Shown: positions 52,216-61,578, numbered from the stretch's first letter. The stretch: 64,000 nucleotides of DNA from Vibrio sinensis (GCF_003605645.1 NZ_QVMU01000007.1:87881-151880); one strand, 5' to 3'. The notes: generated by a model from the letters alone, not told the origin. Numbers and translations: made by a program.

Positions 52216-52245
52216 AAAAAACGCTGTGCCGTGAGCACAGCGTTT
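52216..52245 (-). terminator. Intrinsic terminator between frr and uppS
   Basis: On the minus strand AAACGCTGTGC, loop TCACG, GCACAGCGTTTTTT: 11-bp stem and U-run, 24 bases after the frr stop. Confidence 0.93.
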
Positions 52246-52268
52246 CTATTTAGCGAGTGTATGGGTAA

Positions 52269-52826
52269 TTAAACTTCCATCAACTCTTTTTCTTTTACTG
52301 CTAGAACGTCATCAACTTTCTTAACAGCAATATCTGTAAGCTTTTGAATTTCGTCTTGTGCTTTACGATCTTCATCTTCAGAGATTTCTTTATCTTTTAG
52401 TAATCCCTTAAGATCGCCGTTAGCATCACGACGGATGTTACGAACCGCTACGCGTGCGCCTTCAGCTTCACCACGAACGATTTTAACTAAGTCTTTACGA
52501 CGTTCTTCCGTTAGAGCTGGAAGTGGTACACGAATGATAGTGCCCGCTGACATTGGGTTTAAACCAAGATCAGACATCATAATCGCTTTTTCAACTTTCT
52601 GAGTCAGCTCACGATCAAACACTGTAATAGCTAGAGTACGAGCATCTTCTGCAACAACGTTAGCCACTTGATTTAGCGGCGTTGCTGCACCGTAGTAATC
52701 CACACTGATACCAGATAGTAGGCTTGGGTGTGCACGACCTGTACGAATTTTAGAAAGGTTGTTTTTCAGTGCTTCAACACTTTTGTCCATGCGCTCCTGC
52801 GCATCTTTTTTGATTTCGTTAATCAC
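52269..52826 (-). CDS. frr: Ribosome recycling factor
   Basis: Splits post-termination ribosomes with EF-G. The 185-residue product has the family signature [21 protein letters not shown] and [16 protein letters not shown], equal in length to E. coli Frr. Start codon is GTG with AAGGTG upstream. It follows pyrH by 84 bp, as in E. coli, and ends at a strong terminator. Confidence 0.98.
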   Translation of the reverse strand: MINEIKKDAQERMDKSVEALKNNLSKIRTGRAHPSLLSGISVDYYGAATPLNQVANVVAEDARTLAITVFDRELTQKVEKAIMMSDLGLNPMSAGTIIRVPLPALTEERRKDLVKIVRGEAEGARVAVRNIRRDANGDLKGLLKDKEISEDEDRKAQDEIQKLTDIAVKKVDDVLAVKEKELMEV

Positions 52827-52910
52827 AGTTTCACCTTAATGAGTGCTCTTTCAAAAGAAAGACTTGTTCGGCTGATTACCTGCCGACATTATATCGACAG
52901 GTACCAAAAA

Positions 52911-53642
52911 TTAAGCGTTGTCGCTGATTAGCGTACCTTCGGCTTCGCCCATCACCACGCGACGTAGTGCGCCTGGTTTATTCATGTTAAATACACGGAT
53001 TGGCATTTTGTGATCACGCGCTAGCGTGAAAGCAGCTAAATCCATTACCTTGAGTTCTTTCTCAAGAATCTCAGAATAAGTCAGAGTATCATACAGTTCT
53101 GCGTCTGGGTTTGCTACTGGGTCAGCAGTAAATACACCGTCAACTTTCGTTGCTTTTAGTACTACATCTGCTTCGATTTCAATACCACGCAGACACGCTG
53201 CTGAATCTGTAGTGAAAAACGGGTTACCAGTACCTGCAGAGAAGATCACTACACGGCCTTGACGAAGTTCACGAATTGCATCTGCCCAGTTGTAATCGTC
53301 ACACACACCTTTCAGTGGAATTGCAGACATTACACGTGCGTTCACGTATGCGCGGTGCAGTGCATCACGTAATGCTAAGCCGTTCATTACTGTTGCTAGC
53401 ATACCCATGTGGTCGCCCACTACGCGGTTCATGCCCGCTTCTGCAAGACCAGCTCCACGGAATAAGTTGCCACCGCCGATAACTACGCCTACTTGAACGC
53501 CCAGTTCAACCAGCTCTTTCACCTCTTGAGCCATACGATCAAGGATTTTAGGATCAATACCAAAACCCTCAGAGCCTTGAAGAGCTTCACCGCTCAGTTT
53601 TAATAGAATACGTTGATATGCTGGTTTAGGGTTCGTCGTCAT
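52911..53642 (-). CDS. pyrH: Uridylate kinase
   Basis: Amino-acid-kinase-fold enzyme that phosphorylates UMP to UDP; allosterically inhibited by UTP. The 243 residues include [43 protein letters not shown] and [13 protein letters not shown]. Lies between tsf and frr. The 155-bp gap from tsf holds the tsf terminator and a nested inverted repeat, so pyrH probably has its own promoter. Confidence 0.98.
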   Translation of the reverse strand: MTTNPKPAYQRILLKLSGEALQGSEGFGIDPKILDRMAQEVKELVELGVQVGVVIGGGNLFRGAGLAEAGMNRVVGDHMGMLATVMNGLALRDALHRAYVNARVMSAIPLKGVCDDYNWADAIRELRQGRVVIFSAGTGNPFFTTDSAACLRGIEIEADVVLKATKVDGVFTADPVANPDAELYDTLTYSEILEKELKVMDLAAFTLARDHKMPIRVFNMNKPGALRRVVMGEAEGTLISDNA

Positions 53643-53682
53643 GAAGTTTACCTTCCAAAGAGAGTTGTTGATTAACAGTCAT

Positions 53683-53718
53683 GATTTAAAACTCAACTGA
53701 TTCCATCAGTTCTAAATC
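53683..53718 (-). other. Nested inverted repeat in the pyrH leader
   Basis: Inner arms AACTGAT and ATCAGTT (53695-53701, 53705-53711) with a 3-nt loop, and outer arms GATTTA and TAAATC (53683-53688, 53713-53718). It lies 41-76 bases before the pyrH start and has no clear U-run. Confidence 0.5.
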
Positions 53719-53746
53719 ATCACGGCTAACCGCTTAGTCTTATCGT

Positions 53747-53774
53747 AAAAAGACCGCAGCCATGGCTACGGTCT
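53747..53774 (-). terminator. Intrinsic terminator of rpsB-tsf
   Basis: On the minus strand AGACCGTAGCC and GGCTGCGGTCT pair (one G-U) and are followed by TTTT. Confidence 0.85.
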
Positions 53775-53797
53775 AATAATTCGCAGGTATCTAAGGA

Positions 53798-54643
53798 TTA
53801 ACCTTTTTGTACCGCAGCAACTTCTTCAGCGAAGCTCATTTCTGCAGCTTTCTCGATGCCTTCACCAACTTCTAGACGAACGAAAGTAGATACAGATGCA
53901 CCTTTTTCTTTCAGCATTTCGCCTACAGTTTTCTTAGGTTCCATGATGAACGCTTGACCAGTTAGAGAGATTTCGCCCGTGAATTTCTTCATACGGCCAA
54001 CAACCATCTTCTCAGCGATCTCTTGAGGCTTGCCTTCGTTCATAGCGATTTCAACTTGAACTTCTTTCTCTTTAGCAACTACGTCTGCTGGTACGTCTTC
54101 TGGGTTAACAAACTCAGGACGAGAAGCAGCTACGTGCATAGCAACGTGTTTAAGAGTTTCAGCATCGCCTTCACCAGCAACAACTACACCGATTTTCTCG
54201 CCGTGACGGTAAGAAGCGATAGCAGTACCTTCAACGTACTGTACGCGACGGATGTTGATGTTTTCGCCGATTTTAGCAACTAGTGCAACGCGAGCATCTT
54301 CAAATTTAGCTTGTAGTTCTTCAACAGTCGCTTTAGAAGCTAGTGCTTCAGCAGCTACTTCTTGTGCGAATGCGTTGAAGCTAGCATCTTTTGCTACGAA
54401 GTCAGTTTGGCAGTTAACTTCAAGAAGAGCAGCTACGCCGTTCTCTTCTTTGATGATGATTGCGCCTTCAGCTGCAACGTTACCAGCTTTCTTAGCTGCT
54501 TTCGCTGCGCCAGACTTACGCATGTTTTCAATTGCTAGTTCGATGTCAGCGTTTGCTTCTACAAGCGCTTTCTTACATTCCATCATGCCAGCGCCAGTGC
54601 GCTCGCGAAGTTCTTTAACTAGAGCAGCAGTTACAGTTGCCAT
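53798..54643 (-). CDS. tsf: Elongation factor Ts
   Basis: Guanine nucleotide exchange factor for EF-Tu. The 281-residue product has an N-terminal UBA-like domain ([17 protein letters not shown]), the TDFVAKD core contact with EF-Tu, and a C-terminal dimer module. Downstream of rpsB with a hairpin in between that probably lowers tsf expression relative to rpsB. Confidence 0.98.
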   Translation of the reverse strand: MATVTAALVKELRERTGAGMMECKKALVEANADIELAIENMRKSGAAKAAKKAGNVAAEGAIIIKEENGVAALLEVNCQTDFVAKDASFNAFAQEVAAEALASKATVEELQAKFEDARVALVAKIGENINIRRVQYVEGTAIASYRHGEKIGVVVAGEGDAETLKHVAMHVAASRPEFVNPEDVPADVVAKEKEVQVEIAMNEGKPQEIAEKMVVGRMKKFTGEISLTGQAFIMEPKKTVGEMLKEKGASVSTFVRLEVGEGIEKAAEMSFAEEVAAVQKG

Positions 54644-54673
54644 TCTCTATTCCTCGTTGATTCGAAATAAGGT

Positions 54674-54706
54674 AAAAAACAGGGGCCTACATTGTCGGCC
54701 CCTGTT
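54674..54706 (-). terminator. Attenuator-type hairpin between rpsB and tsf
   Basis: On the minus strand AACAGGGGCC, 9-nt loop, GGCCCCTGTT followed by TTTT: a textbook terminator shape lying inside the rpsB-tsf operon. A terminator in this gap is known in E. coli. Confidence 0.88.
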
Positions 54707-54773
54707 GATAACTATAACTTAATTTATGCAACAAATACTTGGCACACAGACTAAGTTGGGCTCGGAGCCGATA

Positions 54774-55502
54774 TTATTCAGCTTCTACGAAACCGTCTTT
54801 TTCAGAAACTACAGCAACGTCTTTGTTACGGCCTTCGTTTACAGAAGTCGCAACAGCGTCAAGGTACAGTTTAACTGCACGGATTGCGTCGTCGTTACCT
54901 GGGATGATGTAGTCAACGCCATCTGGGTTAGAGTTAGTATCTACCACAGCGTAAACTGGAATACCTAGGTTGTTAGCTTCTTTAATCGCAATGTGTTCGT
55001 GATCAGCATCGATAACGAAAAGCGCGTCAGGTAGACCGCCCATGTTTTTGATACCACCAAGAGATTTCTCTAGCTTCTCCATTTCACGAGTACGCATTAG
55101 AGCTTCTTTCTTAGTTAGTTTATCAAAAGTACCGTCTTGAGCTTGAGCTTCTAGCTCTTTAAGACGTTTGATAGACTGACGAACAGTTTTGTAGTTTGTT
55201 AGCATACCGCCTAACCAGCGGTTGTTAACGTAGTACTGGTTGCTTGCGATTGCAGCTTCTTTAACAGCTTCAGATGCAGCGCGTTTAGTACCTACGAATA
55301 GAACTTTACCTTTCTTCTCGCCAACTTTAGCTAGTTCAGCTAGAGCTTCGTTGAACATTGGTACAGTTTTTTCTAGGTTGATGATGTGAACGCGGTTACG
55401 AGCACCAAAGATGAATGGCTTCATTTTTGGGTTCCAGTAACGAGTTTGGTGACCGAAGTGAACACCAGCTTTCAGCATATCGCGCATTGATACAGTTGCC
55501 AT
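54774..55502 (-). CDS. rpsB: 30S ribosomal protein S2 (uS2)
   Basis: Small-subunit protein at the head-body junction; also represses its own operon by binding the leader mRNA. The start at 55502 gives 242 residues ([27 protein letters not shown]), equal to E. coli; AGGA precedes it. [17 protein letters not shown] and [14 protein letters not shown] are family signatures. First gene of rpsB-tsf, with a 180-base leader and a promoter divergent from map. Confidence 0.98.
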   Translation of the reverse strand: MATVSMRDMLKAGVHFGHQTRYWNPKMKPFIFGARNRVHIINLEKTVPMFNEALAELAKVGEKKGKVLFVGTKRAASEAVKEAAIASNQYYVNNRWLGGMLTNYKTVRQSIKRLKELEAQAQDGTFDKLTKKEALMRTREMEKLEKSLGGIKNMGGLPDALFVIDADHEHIAIKEANNLGIPVYAVVDTNSNPDGVDYIIPGNDDAIRAVKLYLDAVATSVNEGRNKDVAVVSEKDGFVEAE

Positions 55503-55684
55503 TTTAAAATCCTCTATGGGGTTAGGCCTCCACATCCCCCATGATTCCGACCCTAGCCTTAGCTGGGCACCCCGGAATATGTGTCGGAATGTGTGTGATT
55601 TAAAGATAATAGGTTAAGAAAAGTAACTCCGCATCGCCACTACATCGCGATGTAATGAAGAGAACAGACTACGTTTCCGGCGCG
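55503..55684 (-). ncRNA. rpsB leader, S2 autoregulatory element (t44-type)
   Basis: About 180 untranslated bases precede rpsB. ATTCCGAC and GTCGGAAT (complements at 55583-55590 and 55544-55551) form the base of a branched structure enclosing a GGGGTGCCC segment, and GGAGGCCTAACCCC lies just before the ribosome-binding site, as in the S2-regulated E. coli leader (Rfam t44). Boundaries are approximate. Confidence 0.65.
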
Positions 55685-55690
55685 CTTTAT

Positions 55691-55718
55691 ATCATATTTC
55701 AGGGGTCATTGGCTACAA
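55691..55718 (-). promoter_or_regulatory. rpsB promoter
   Basis: Minus-strand -35 TTGTAG (55713-55718), 16-bp spacer, -10 TATGAT (55691-55696). The start region that follows is GCGCGCCGG, a GC-rich discriminator typical of stringently controlled ribosomal promoters. Confidence 0.7.
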
Positions 55719-55802
55719 AAAATTGGTATTACACTTCGTTGAAAAAAGCGCTTCGACTACGATTAGAAGCATCGATGACAAATACACATTCATCGTTCTT
55801 CC

Positions 55803-55811
55803 TGTTAGAAT
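55803..55811 (+). promoter_or_regulatory. Candidate map promoter (extended -10)
   Basis: TG, one base, TAGAAT at 55806-55811, 46 bases before the map start. No good -35. Confidence 0.4.
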
Positions 55812-55857
55812 GCGCTTATTCGCACTGAAATGCGCAATAAACGAATAGAGAAAGCCG

Positions 55858-56736
55858 ATGTCAATCAAGATAAAAACAGCAGCAGAAATTGAACGCATGC
55901 GTCTTGCTGGTAGCCTTGCTGCCGAAGTCCTAGAAATGATCGAACCACACATTAAAGCCGGTGTGACGACAGAAGAGCTAAACCAAATCTGTCATGACTT
56001 CGCTCTTGAAAGAGGCGCTTATTCCGCTCCACTCGATTACCATGGATTCCCAAAATCTATTTGCACATCGATTAACCATATCGTTTGTCATGGTATTCCT
56101 GCAACTCAAGACGAGAAAGGCAGCAATGGTCAGATGAAGCCAGCGGTTCTTAAAAACGGCGATATTATTAACGTCGATATTACCGTTATCGTCCCTGACG
56201 ATGAAAATGCAGACCTTAGCGTTCGTCCAAACGGTTATCACGGTGATACATCAAAAATGTTCTTCGTTGGAGAAGCATCACCTGAAGACAAACGTTTATG
56301 CATGGTGACACAAGAAGCGCTTTATATCGGTATGAAGCAAGTAAAACCTGGCGCAACAGTGGGTGATATTGGTACGGCTATTGAGAAATACATCAAGGCC
56401 AACAACAAAAACAACCCTCGCAATAAGTTCTCTATTGTGAAAGATTTCTGTGGTCACGGTATCGGTAACGAATTCCACGAAGAACCACAAGTCGTTCACT
56501 ACAAAAACAGCGATCGTCGCGTGTTCAAAGAAGGCATGTGTTTTACGATTGAACCAATGATCAACGCAGGTAAGTACGGTGTCACTGTTGATGCTGCTGA
56601 TGATTGGACTGTCTACACTGGCGACGGCAAGAAATCCGCTCAATATGAGCACACTATCGTTGTCACTGCGACAGGTTGTGAAGTCCTCACTTTACGTAAA
56701 GATGAGAACATTCCTCGTCTTATGAATAACGCCTAA
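55858..56736 (+). CDS. map: Methionine aminopeptidase type I
   Basis: Removes initiator methionine from nascent proteins. Metal ligands and active-site His are in NVDITVIV, GYHGDTSKMF, CGHGIGNEFHEEP, TIEPMI and YEHTIVV. The 292-residue product is longer than E. coli Map (264), mainly through two loop insertions, near residues 83-97 (QDEKGSNGQMKPAV) and 113-127 (VPDDENADLSVRPN). Divergent from rpsB, as in E. coli, and closed by a terminator. Confidence 0.97.
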   Translation: MSIKIKTAAEIERMRLAGSLAAEVLEMIEPHIKAGVTTEELNQICHDFALERGAYSAPLDYHGFPKSICTSINHIVCHGIPATQDEKGSNGQMKPAVLKNGDIINVDITVIVPDDENADLSVRPNGYHGDTSKMFFVGEASPEDKRLCMVTQEALYIGMKQVKPGATVGDIGTAIEKYIKANNKNNPRNKFSIVKDFCGHGIGNEFHEEPQVVHYKNSDRRVFKEGMCFTIEPMINAGKYGVTVDAADDWTVYTGDGKKSAQYEHTIVVTATGCEVLTLRKDENIPRLMNNA

Positions 56737-56747
56737 TTTAACGACTA

Positions 56748-56779
56748 AAAAATATCCTCGCCCGCGAGGATATTTTTTT
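56748..56779 (+). terminator. Intrinsic terminator of map
   Basis: AAATATCCTCG, loop CCCG, CGAGGATATTT followed by TTTT. Confidence 0.93.
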
Positions 56780-56839
56780 ATCGGTTTCATTTTGTTAGAT
56801 TAACATTCTCTGGATGTTAACCCGCACGGAACGCTGCGC

Positions 56840-59464
56840 ATGCTTTATCAATCTCCGATGACTTTCTCCGATGAGCAACTTTCAATCAGTGAGCTTAAAT
56901 CACAGCTGGAACTATTCGCTCAACACCAAAAACAGGAATTCCTGAACCACCACCCTATTAACGACCTCATTTTAGGACGTGCTGATTACATGGATTTACT
57001 GCTCAATCGTTTGTGGCAACAATTCGGTCTATCAGAACTTCCAAACATCAGTTTAGTAGCCGTTGGTGGTTATGGTCGAGGTGAACTTCATCCGTTATCA
57101 GACATTGATATTCTGATTGTCTCGCGACATAAATTGCCTGATGCACTCGCCACCAAAGTCAGTGCTTTTATCACTTTGCTTTGGGATCTTCGTTTAGAAA
57201 TCGGTCACGCGGTTCGAACCGTGAATGAATGTGCTGAAATCGGTCAAAATGATTTAACAGTAGCCACTAACCTTCAAGAAGCACGTTTGCTTTGCGGCTG
57301 TGAAGAAACATTTCATCAATTAAAGTTAGTGATCCACTCAGAGTCTTTTTGGCCCAGCGATGTGTTCTACAAAGCTAAAGTACAGGAACAACGTACTCGA
57401 CATGCTCGCTACCACGACACGACCTACAATTTAGAACCTGATATTAAGTCTACCCCGGGAGGGCTACGAGACATTCACACACTTGGTTGGATAGCTCGAC
57501 GTCACTTTGGTGCGACATCATTGTTTGAAATGAGCCGCTATGGCTTCTTAACCGACGCGGAATATCGCGAATTGGTTGATTGCCAAGATTTCCTTTGGCG
57601 GGTACGTTTCGCATTACATATCGAACTACGACGTTATGACAATCGATTAACGTTTGCTCATCAAGCTCAAGTCGCTGAACACTTAGGTTTTGTTGGTGAG
57701 GGTAATCGTGGTGTTGAAATGATGATGAAAGAGTTCTACCGCACACTACGTCGTGTAGCTGAACTCAACAAAATGCTGCTCAAACTATTCGACCAAGCCA
57801 TTCTCAATAATGGTATCGAATACGTAACAGAAATTCTGAGTAATGATTTTCAACGCAGTGGTCCATTGATTGAAGCAAGAAAGCCAGCGTTATTCCAAGC
57901 TCGACCAGAAACGATTTTAGATATGTTTATCCATATCGCCAACGATTCAACCATTGAGGGGGTGGCACCGCCAACACTTCGTCAATTGAGAACCGCACGT
58001 CGCCGTTTAAATCGTTTTCTTCATACGATTCCAGCCGCCCGTGAAAAATTTTTAACTTTATGTCGTCACCCTAATGCCCTACACAAAGCATTCAGCTTGA
58101 TGCACAAGTTGGGGGTGCTCGCCGCCTACTTACCACAGTGGCATCAAATTGTCGGTCAAATGCAGTTTGACCTATTCCATGCTTATACCGTGGATGAACA
58201 TAGTGTTCGCTTGCTAAAACACATTAATACGTTCAGCTATGCAAAAAACCATGAAAAGCACCCAATTTGCTGTGAGGTTTATCCTCGTATTCAGAAAAAA
58301 GAACTGCTGATCCTTGCGGCTATTTTCCACGATATAGGCAAAGGACGTGGCGGAGATCACTCAGTTATTGGTGCAGAAGAAGCGTATGCTTTCTGTCTTG
58401 AGCATGGTTTATCTAAACCCGAAGCCAAACTTGTCTCTTGGTTAGTACGTAACCATCTATTGATGTCTGTCACTGCACAACGTCGTGATATTTATGATCC
58501 GGAAGTGATTACTGAATTTGCGAAACAGGTGCGAGATGAAGAGTACCTAGAGTATTTAGTTTGCCTAACGGTTGCAGATATTTGTGCGACCAACCCGGAG
58601 CTATGGAACAGTTGGAAACGCACGCTATTAGCCGAGCTCTTTTATTCAACTCAAAGAGCCTTACGTCGAGGGCTTGAAAACCCGGTAGATGTTCGTGAAC
58701 GTATTCGTCACAATCAACAAATGGCCTCTGCGCTATTGAGGAAAGAAGGCTTCGTTAGTCGCGAGATAGACACACTATGGCAACGCTTTAAAGCAGATTA
58801 CTTCTTGCGCCACACTCACTATCAAATTGCTTGGCATGGTTCTCAACTGCTCAAACATGATGATCCAACAAAACCATTAGTTTTGATATCGAAAAATGCA
58901 ACGCGTGGGGGGACAGAAGTCTTTGTCTACTGTCAGGATAGAAAAGCGGTTTTTGCGACCGTGGTGGCTGAATTGGATCGACGCAACTTCACAGTTCATG
59001 ACGCCCAAGTCATGACCAGTAAAGACGGGTACGTTCTTGATACTTTCATGGTGCTTGATCATCATGGCCAAGTGATTGACGCCAACAACCATAAAGCGAT
59101 CGTCAAACACTTAATACATGTTCTAGAAGATGGTCGTCCAACCAAAATTCGAACTCGACGCACTCCTCGTAACTTGCAGCATTTTCATGTCAAAACCAAA
59201 GTGGATTTTCTGCCAACCAAAAGTAAAAAGAGAACGCTCATGGAGTTTGTTGCTCTCGATACGCCTGGCTTACTAGCGACAGTTGGTGCAACATTCTCAG
59301 AACTGGATATTAATCTTCATGCTGCGAAGATCACGACTATTGGAGAGCGAGCGGAAGATTTATTCATACTCACCGCTGAAAATGGCGGCAAACTAAGTGA
59401 AGAAGAAGAAATACAGCTCAAGGAGAATTTGATAAACAATGTGGCTAAATTAGCTCCAAATTAA
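56840..59464 (+). CDS. glnD: Bifunctional uridylyltransferase/uridylyl-removing enzyme GlnD
   Basis: Senses glutamine and adds or removes UMP on P-II (GlnB). Domains in order: nucleotidyltransferase (GGYGRGELHPLSDID, 76-90), PII-uridylyltransferase linker, HD domain with H497-D498 (FHDIGKGRGGDHS) for deuridylylation, and two C-terminal ACT domains (from about 690 and 800) that bind glutamine. Length 874 is typical. Its target gene glnB is at 33847. In E. coli dapD follows; here it does not. Confidence 0.98.
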   Translation: MLYQSPMTFSDEQLSISELKSQLELFAQHQKQEFLNHHPINDLILGRADYMDLLLNRLWQQFGLSELPNISLVAVGGYGRGELHPLSDIDILIVSRHKLPDALATKVSAFITLLWDLRLEIGHAVRTVNECAEIGQNDLTVATNLQEARLLCGCEETFHQLKLVIHSESFWPSDVFYKAKVQEQRTRHARYHDTTYNLEPDIKSTPGGLRDIHTLGWIARRHFGATSLFEMSRYGFLTDAEYRELVDCQDFLWRVRFALHIELRRYDNRLTFAHQAQVAEHLGFVGEGNRGVEMMMKEFYRTLRRVAELNKMLLKLFDQAILNNGIEYVTEILSNDFQRSGPLIEARKPALFQARPETILDMFIHIANDSTIEGVAPPTLRQLRTARRRLNRFLHTIPAAREKFLTLCRHPNALHKAFSLMHKLGVLAAYLPQWHQIVGQMQFDLFHAYTVDEHSVRLLKHINTFSYAKNHEKHPICCEVYPRIQKKELLILAAIFHDIGKGRGGDHSVIGAEEAYAFCLEHGLSKPEAKLVSWLVRNHLLMSVTAQRRDIYDPEVITEFAKQVRDEEYLEYLVCLTVADICATNPELWNSWKRTLLAELFYSTQRALRRGLENPVDVRERIRHNQQMASALLRKEGFVSREIDTLWQRFKADYFLRHTHYQIAWHGSQLLKHDDPTKPLVLISKNATRGGTEVFVYCQDRKAVFATVVAELDRRNFTVHDAQVMTSKDGYVLDTFMVLDHHGQVIDANNHKAIVKHLIHVLEDGRPTKIRTRRTPRNLQHFHVKTKVDFLPTKSKKRTLMEFVALDTPGLLATVGATFSELDINLHAAKITTIGERAEDLFILTAENGGKLSEEEEIQLKENLINNVAKLAPN

Positions 59465-59592
59465 AGATGGAAAATCTAAGCGGGATCTCCACCACAACTA
59501 CATCTTCTGCTTAAAAGATCATCTACCGTACATACGCTTAGGCTGCTACAGTTGTTCATGTTAACAATATCATAACTAACGAGAGGTAGCCT

Positions 59593-59976
59593 ATGTTCCC
59601 TAACCTGATTGGTTTAGGCATTCAAGATCCAAAGCTGATTGAACGCTATTCACTCCGACAGGAAGCACTTAAGGATGTATTGAAAATCTACTTTCGCAAA
59701 CAAAAAGGCGAACTGTTTGCAAAAAGTGTGAAATTTAAATTTCCACGCCAAGTGAAGAATGTACTGATTGATAGTGGCAGCCATAAATACAAAGAAGTCA
59801 CAGAAATCAACCGAAGCTTAACGATGATCATCGATGAGCTAAATAAAATCACTAAGCCAGTACCCAGTCCAGATGCGGATGTTAAACAAAAAATCCTCTC
59901 TGATTTGCGCCATTTAGAGAAAGTGGTCTCAAGTAAAATAGCCGAAATTGAATCTGATTTAGAAAAACTGAAATAA
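59593..59976 (+). CDS. yaeH: UPF0325/DUF3461 family protein (YaeH type)
   Basis: A 127-residue cytoplasmic protein closely resembling E. coli Yae[48 protein letters not shown] and a C-terminal helix [23 protein letters not shown]. Function unknown. E. coli has map-glnD-dapD-yaeH; here it follows glnD after 128 bp without dapD. GAGAGG precedes the ATG. A terminator follows. Confidence 0.93.
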   Translation: MFPNLIGLGIQDPKLIERYSLRQEALKDVLKIYFRKQKGELFAKSVKFKFPRQVKNVLIDSGSHKYKEVTEINRSLTMIIDELNKITKPVPSPDADVKQKILSDLRHLEKVVSSKIAEIESDLEKLK

Positions 59977-59990
59977 CGTCCAGTCGATCT

Positions 59991-60018
59991 AAAAAGGGTT
60001 CCATTACGGAACCCTTTT
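59991..60018. terminator. Bidirectional terminator between yaeH and pgpA
   Basis: AAAAAGGGTTCC, loop ATTAC, GGAACCCTTTTTT between convergent genes. Confidence 0.92.
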
Positions 60019-60019
60019 T

Positions 60020-60526
60020 TTAAACTAACCAGCCTGCATATTTTCCGACAAAATAAAGCACAATACCCGCCATTGCTCCGGCGACCATATCATCAATCAT
60101 AATCCCGAAACCACCATGAACACGTTTATCTAACCAACTAATTGGCCATGGTTTAATCATGTCAAAGAAACGAAAAAGCACAAACCCTGTCAGCAACCAT
60201 TTCCACTCAGTCGCTGGGATTTTCAACATGGGTACAACCAACATCGTAATCCAAAAACCAACGAATTCATCCCATACGATCGATCCATGATCATGAACTT
60301 TCATATCATCTGAGGTCACTTGGCAGATTTTTACACCAATGATACCGGCAATGACTATCGCAACGACATAAAGAGATAAAGGTAATTGAACGAGCAACAG
60401 GTAAAGAGGGATCGCTGCAAGAGTCCCCATCGTACCCGGTACAATTGGAGATAAACCGCTACCAAATCCTGTCGCCAGCAAATGCCATGGATTTTTCATT
60501 GAAAGTAGAGAAATAGGATTCGTCAT
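60020..60526 (-). CDS. pgpA: Phosphatidylglycerophosphatase A
   Basis: Inner-membrane enzyme that dephosphorylates phosphatidylglycerol phosphate, downstream of CdsA. The 168-residue product has the PgpA motifs GSGLSPIVPGTMGTLAAIP, HDHGSIVWDEFVG and VHGGFGIMIDDMVAG with about three membrane helices. It follows thiL by 18 bp, the order nusB-thiL-pgpA known from E. coli. Confidence 0.97.
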   Translation of the reverse strand: MTNPISLLSMKNPWHLLATGFGSGLSPIVPGTMGTLAAIPLYLLLVQLPLSLYVVAIVIAGIIGVKICQVTSDDMKVHDHGSIVWDEFVGFWITMLVVPMLKIPATEWKWLLTGFVLFRFFDMIKPWPISWLDKRVHGGFGIMIDDMVAGAMAGIVLYFVGKYAGWLV

Positions 60527-60544
60527 AATTCAGTTTTCCTCTCA

Positions 60545-61513
60545 TCAAGCTTTAAAATGATCGTAACCACTCAGGTCCCAATCAAGTAATGTGCCTCGTT
60601 GATGCAGTTCGAAGTGGCCTTGAGGGCGAATTTGTCCAATACATGTCACTTTCGTATTGCTATGCGCTAATGCACTATCTATTGAACCTTTATTGTGCTC
60701 TGGCACAGTAAAACAGAGTTCATACTCTTCTCCACTCGTCAGGGCATATTGCTGTGCTAATTCAACATCACCTACGAATTGTAATAACTCATTCGAGATA
60801 GGCAATAGACTTACATCAATACTTGCTCCGACTTGTGAGCGTTTAAGTATATGAGCCAAATCAGAAATAAGACCATCTGAGATATCAATGGCCGAAGACG
60901 CAAGCTCCAATAATGCACAACCCGCGAGTACTCGCGGTGTAGAAAGATAGTGGCGCTCTTCAAGCACATCGGAATATGGTTTATTTTTTAGTGTCGGATT
61001 CAAAATAATATCCAGACCTGCTTTGCTATCACCCAGCATTCCGGTTACGTATATCCAATCTCCAACCTTAGCTCCATCTCTACGCAACGCTTTATCTTCT
61101 GGCACAAAGCCTTGCACTGTTAACGTCAAGCTCAATGGACCTTTTGTGGTATCACCACCAATCAATTGAATACCAAAATAGTCGGCTAACGAAAAGAAAG
61201 AATCACAGAAAGGCTTTAACCATGCTTCATCAGGCTCAGGCATTGTTAGCGCTAAGGAAACCCACGCAGGAGTCGCCCCCATAGCTGCGAGGTCGCTAAT
61301 ATTAGAAGCCAACGCTTTATGTGCAACCCATGCTGGGTTTGCATCGACAAGGAAATGAGTGCCTGCTACTAATGTGTCAGTACTGATGGCAATAGAAACA
61401 TTTTGAGGGGGACGTACAATGGCGCAATCATCTCCAGCACTTAGCAAGACATCCTTGCGTAACTGTTGACGATTAACGAAGTATTTTTCGATTAAATTAA
61501 ATTCACCCGACAT
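60545..61513 (-). CDS. thiL: Thiamine-monophosphate kinase
   Basis: Phosphorylates thiamine monophosphate to thiamine diphosphate. The 323-residue product (ATG at 61513; MSGEFNLIEKYF) shows the PurM-like motifs GDDCAIV, SNISDLAAMGATP, GGDTTKGP, DISDGL and SGEEYELCF. The nusB terminator ends only about 25 bases before its start and no clear Shine-Dalgarno is seen, so expression may depend on read-through or on a promoter at the end of nusB. Confidence 0.96.
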   Translation of the reverse strand: MSGEFNLIEKYFVNRQQLRKDVLLSAGDDCAIVRPPQNVSIAISTDTLVAGTHFLVDANPAWVAHKALASNISDLAAMGATPAWVSLALTMPEPDEAWLKPFCDSFFSLADYFGIQLIGGDTTKGPLSLTLTVQGFVPEDKALRRDGAKVGDWIYVTGMLGDSKAGLDIILNPTLKNKPYSDVLEERHYLSTPRVLAGCALLELASSAIDISDGLISDLAHILKRSQVGASIDVSLLPISNELLQFVGDVELAQQYALTSGEEYELCFTVPEHNKGSIDSALAHSNTKVTCIGQIRPQGHFELHQRGTLLDWDLSGYDHFKA

Positions 61514-61536
61514 ATCCAACGCTCAGATATAATATG

Positions 61537-61565
61537 AAAAAGGCCAGCGATTAGCTGACCTTTTT
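61537..61565 (-). terminator. Intrinsic terminator of nusB, close to thiL
   Basis: On the minus strand AAAAAGGTCAGC, loop TAATC, GCTGGCCTTTTT, one G-U pair; 14 bases after the nusB stop. Confidence 0.88.
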
Positions 61566-61578
61566 AAATAGTAAACAG

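Noticed and set aside
54252-54722. 156-codon open frame on the + strand opposite tsf
   Set aside because: It mirrors the highly biased codons of tsf; no ribosome-binding site or recognisable protein features.
56296-56652. 118-codon open frame opposite map
   Set aside because: Fully inside map; no independent support.
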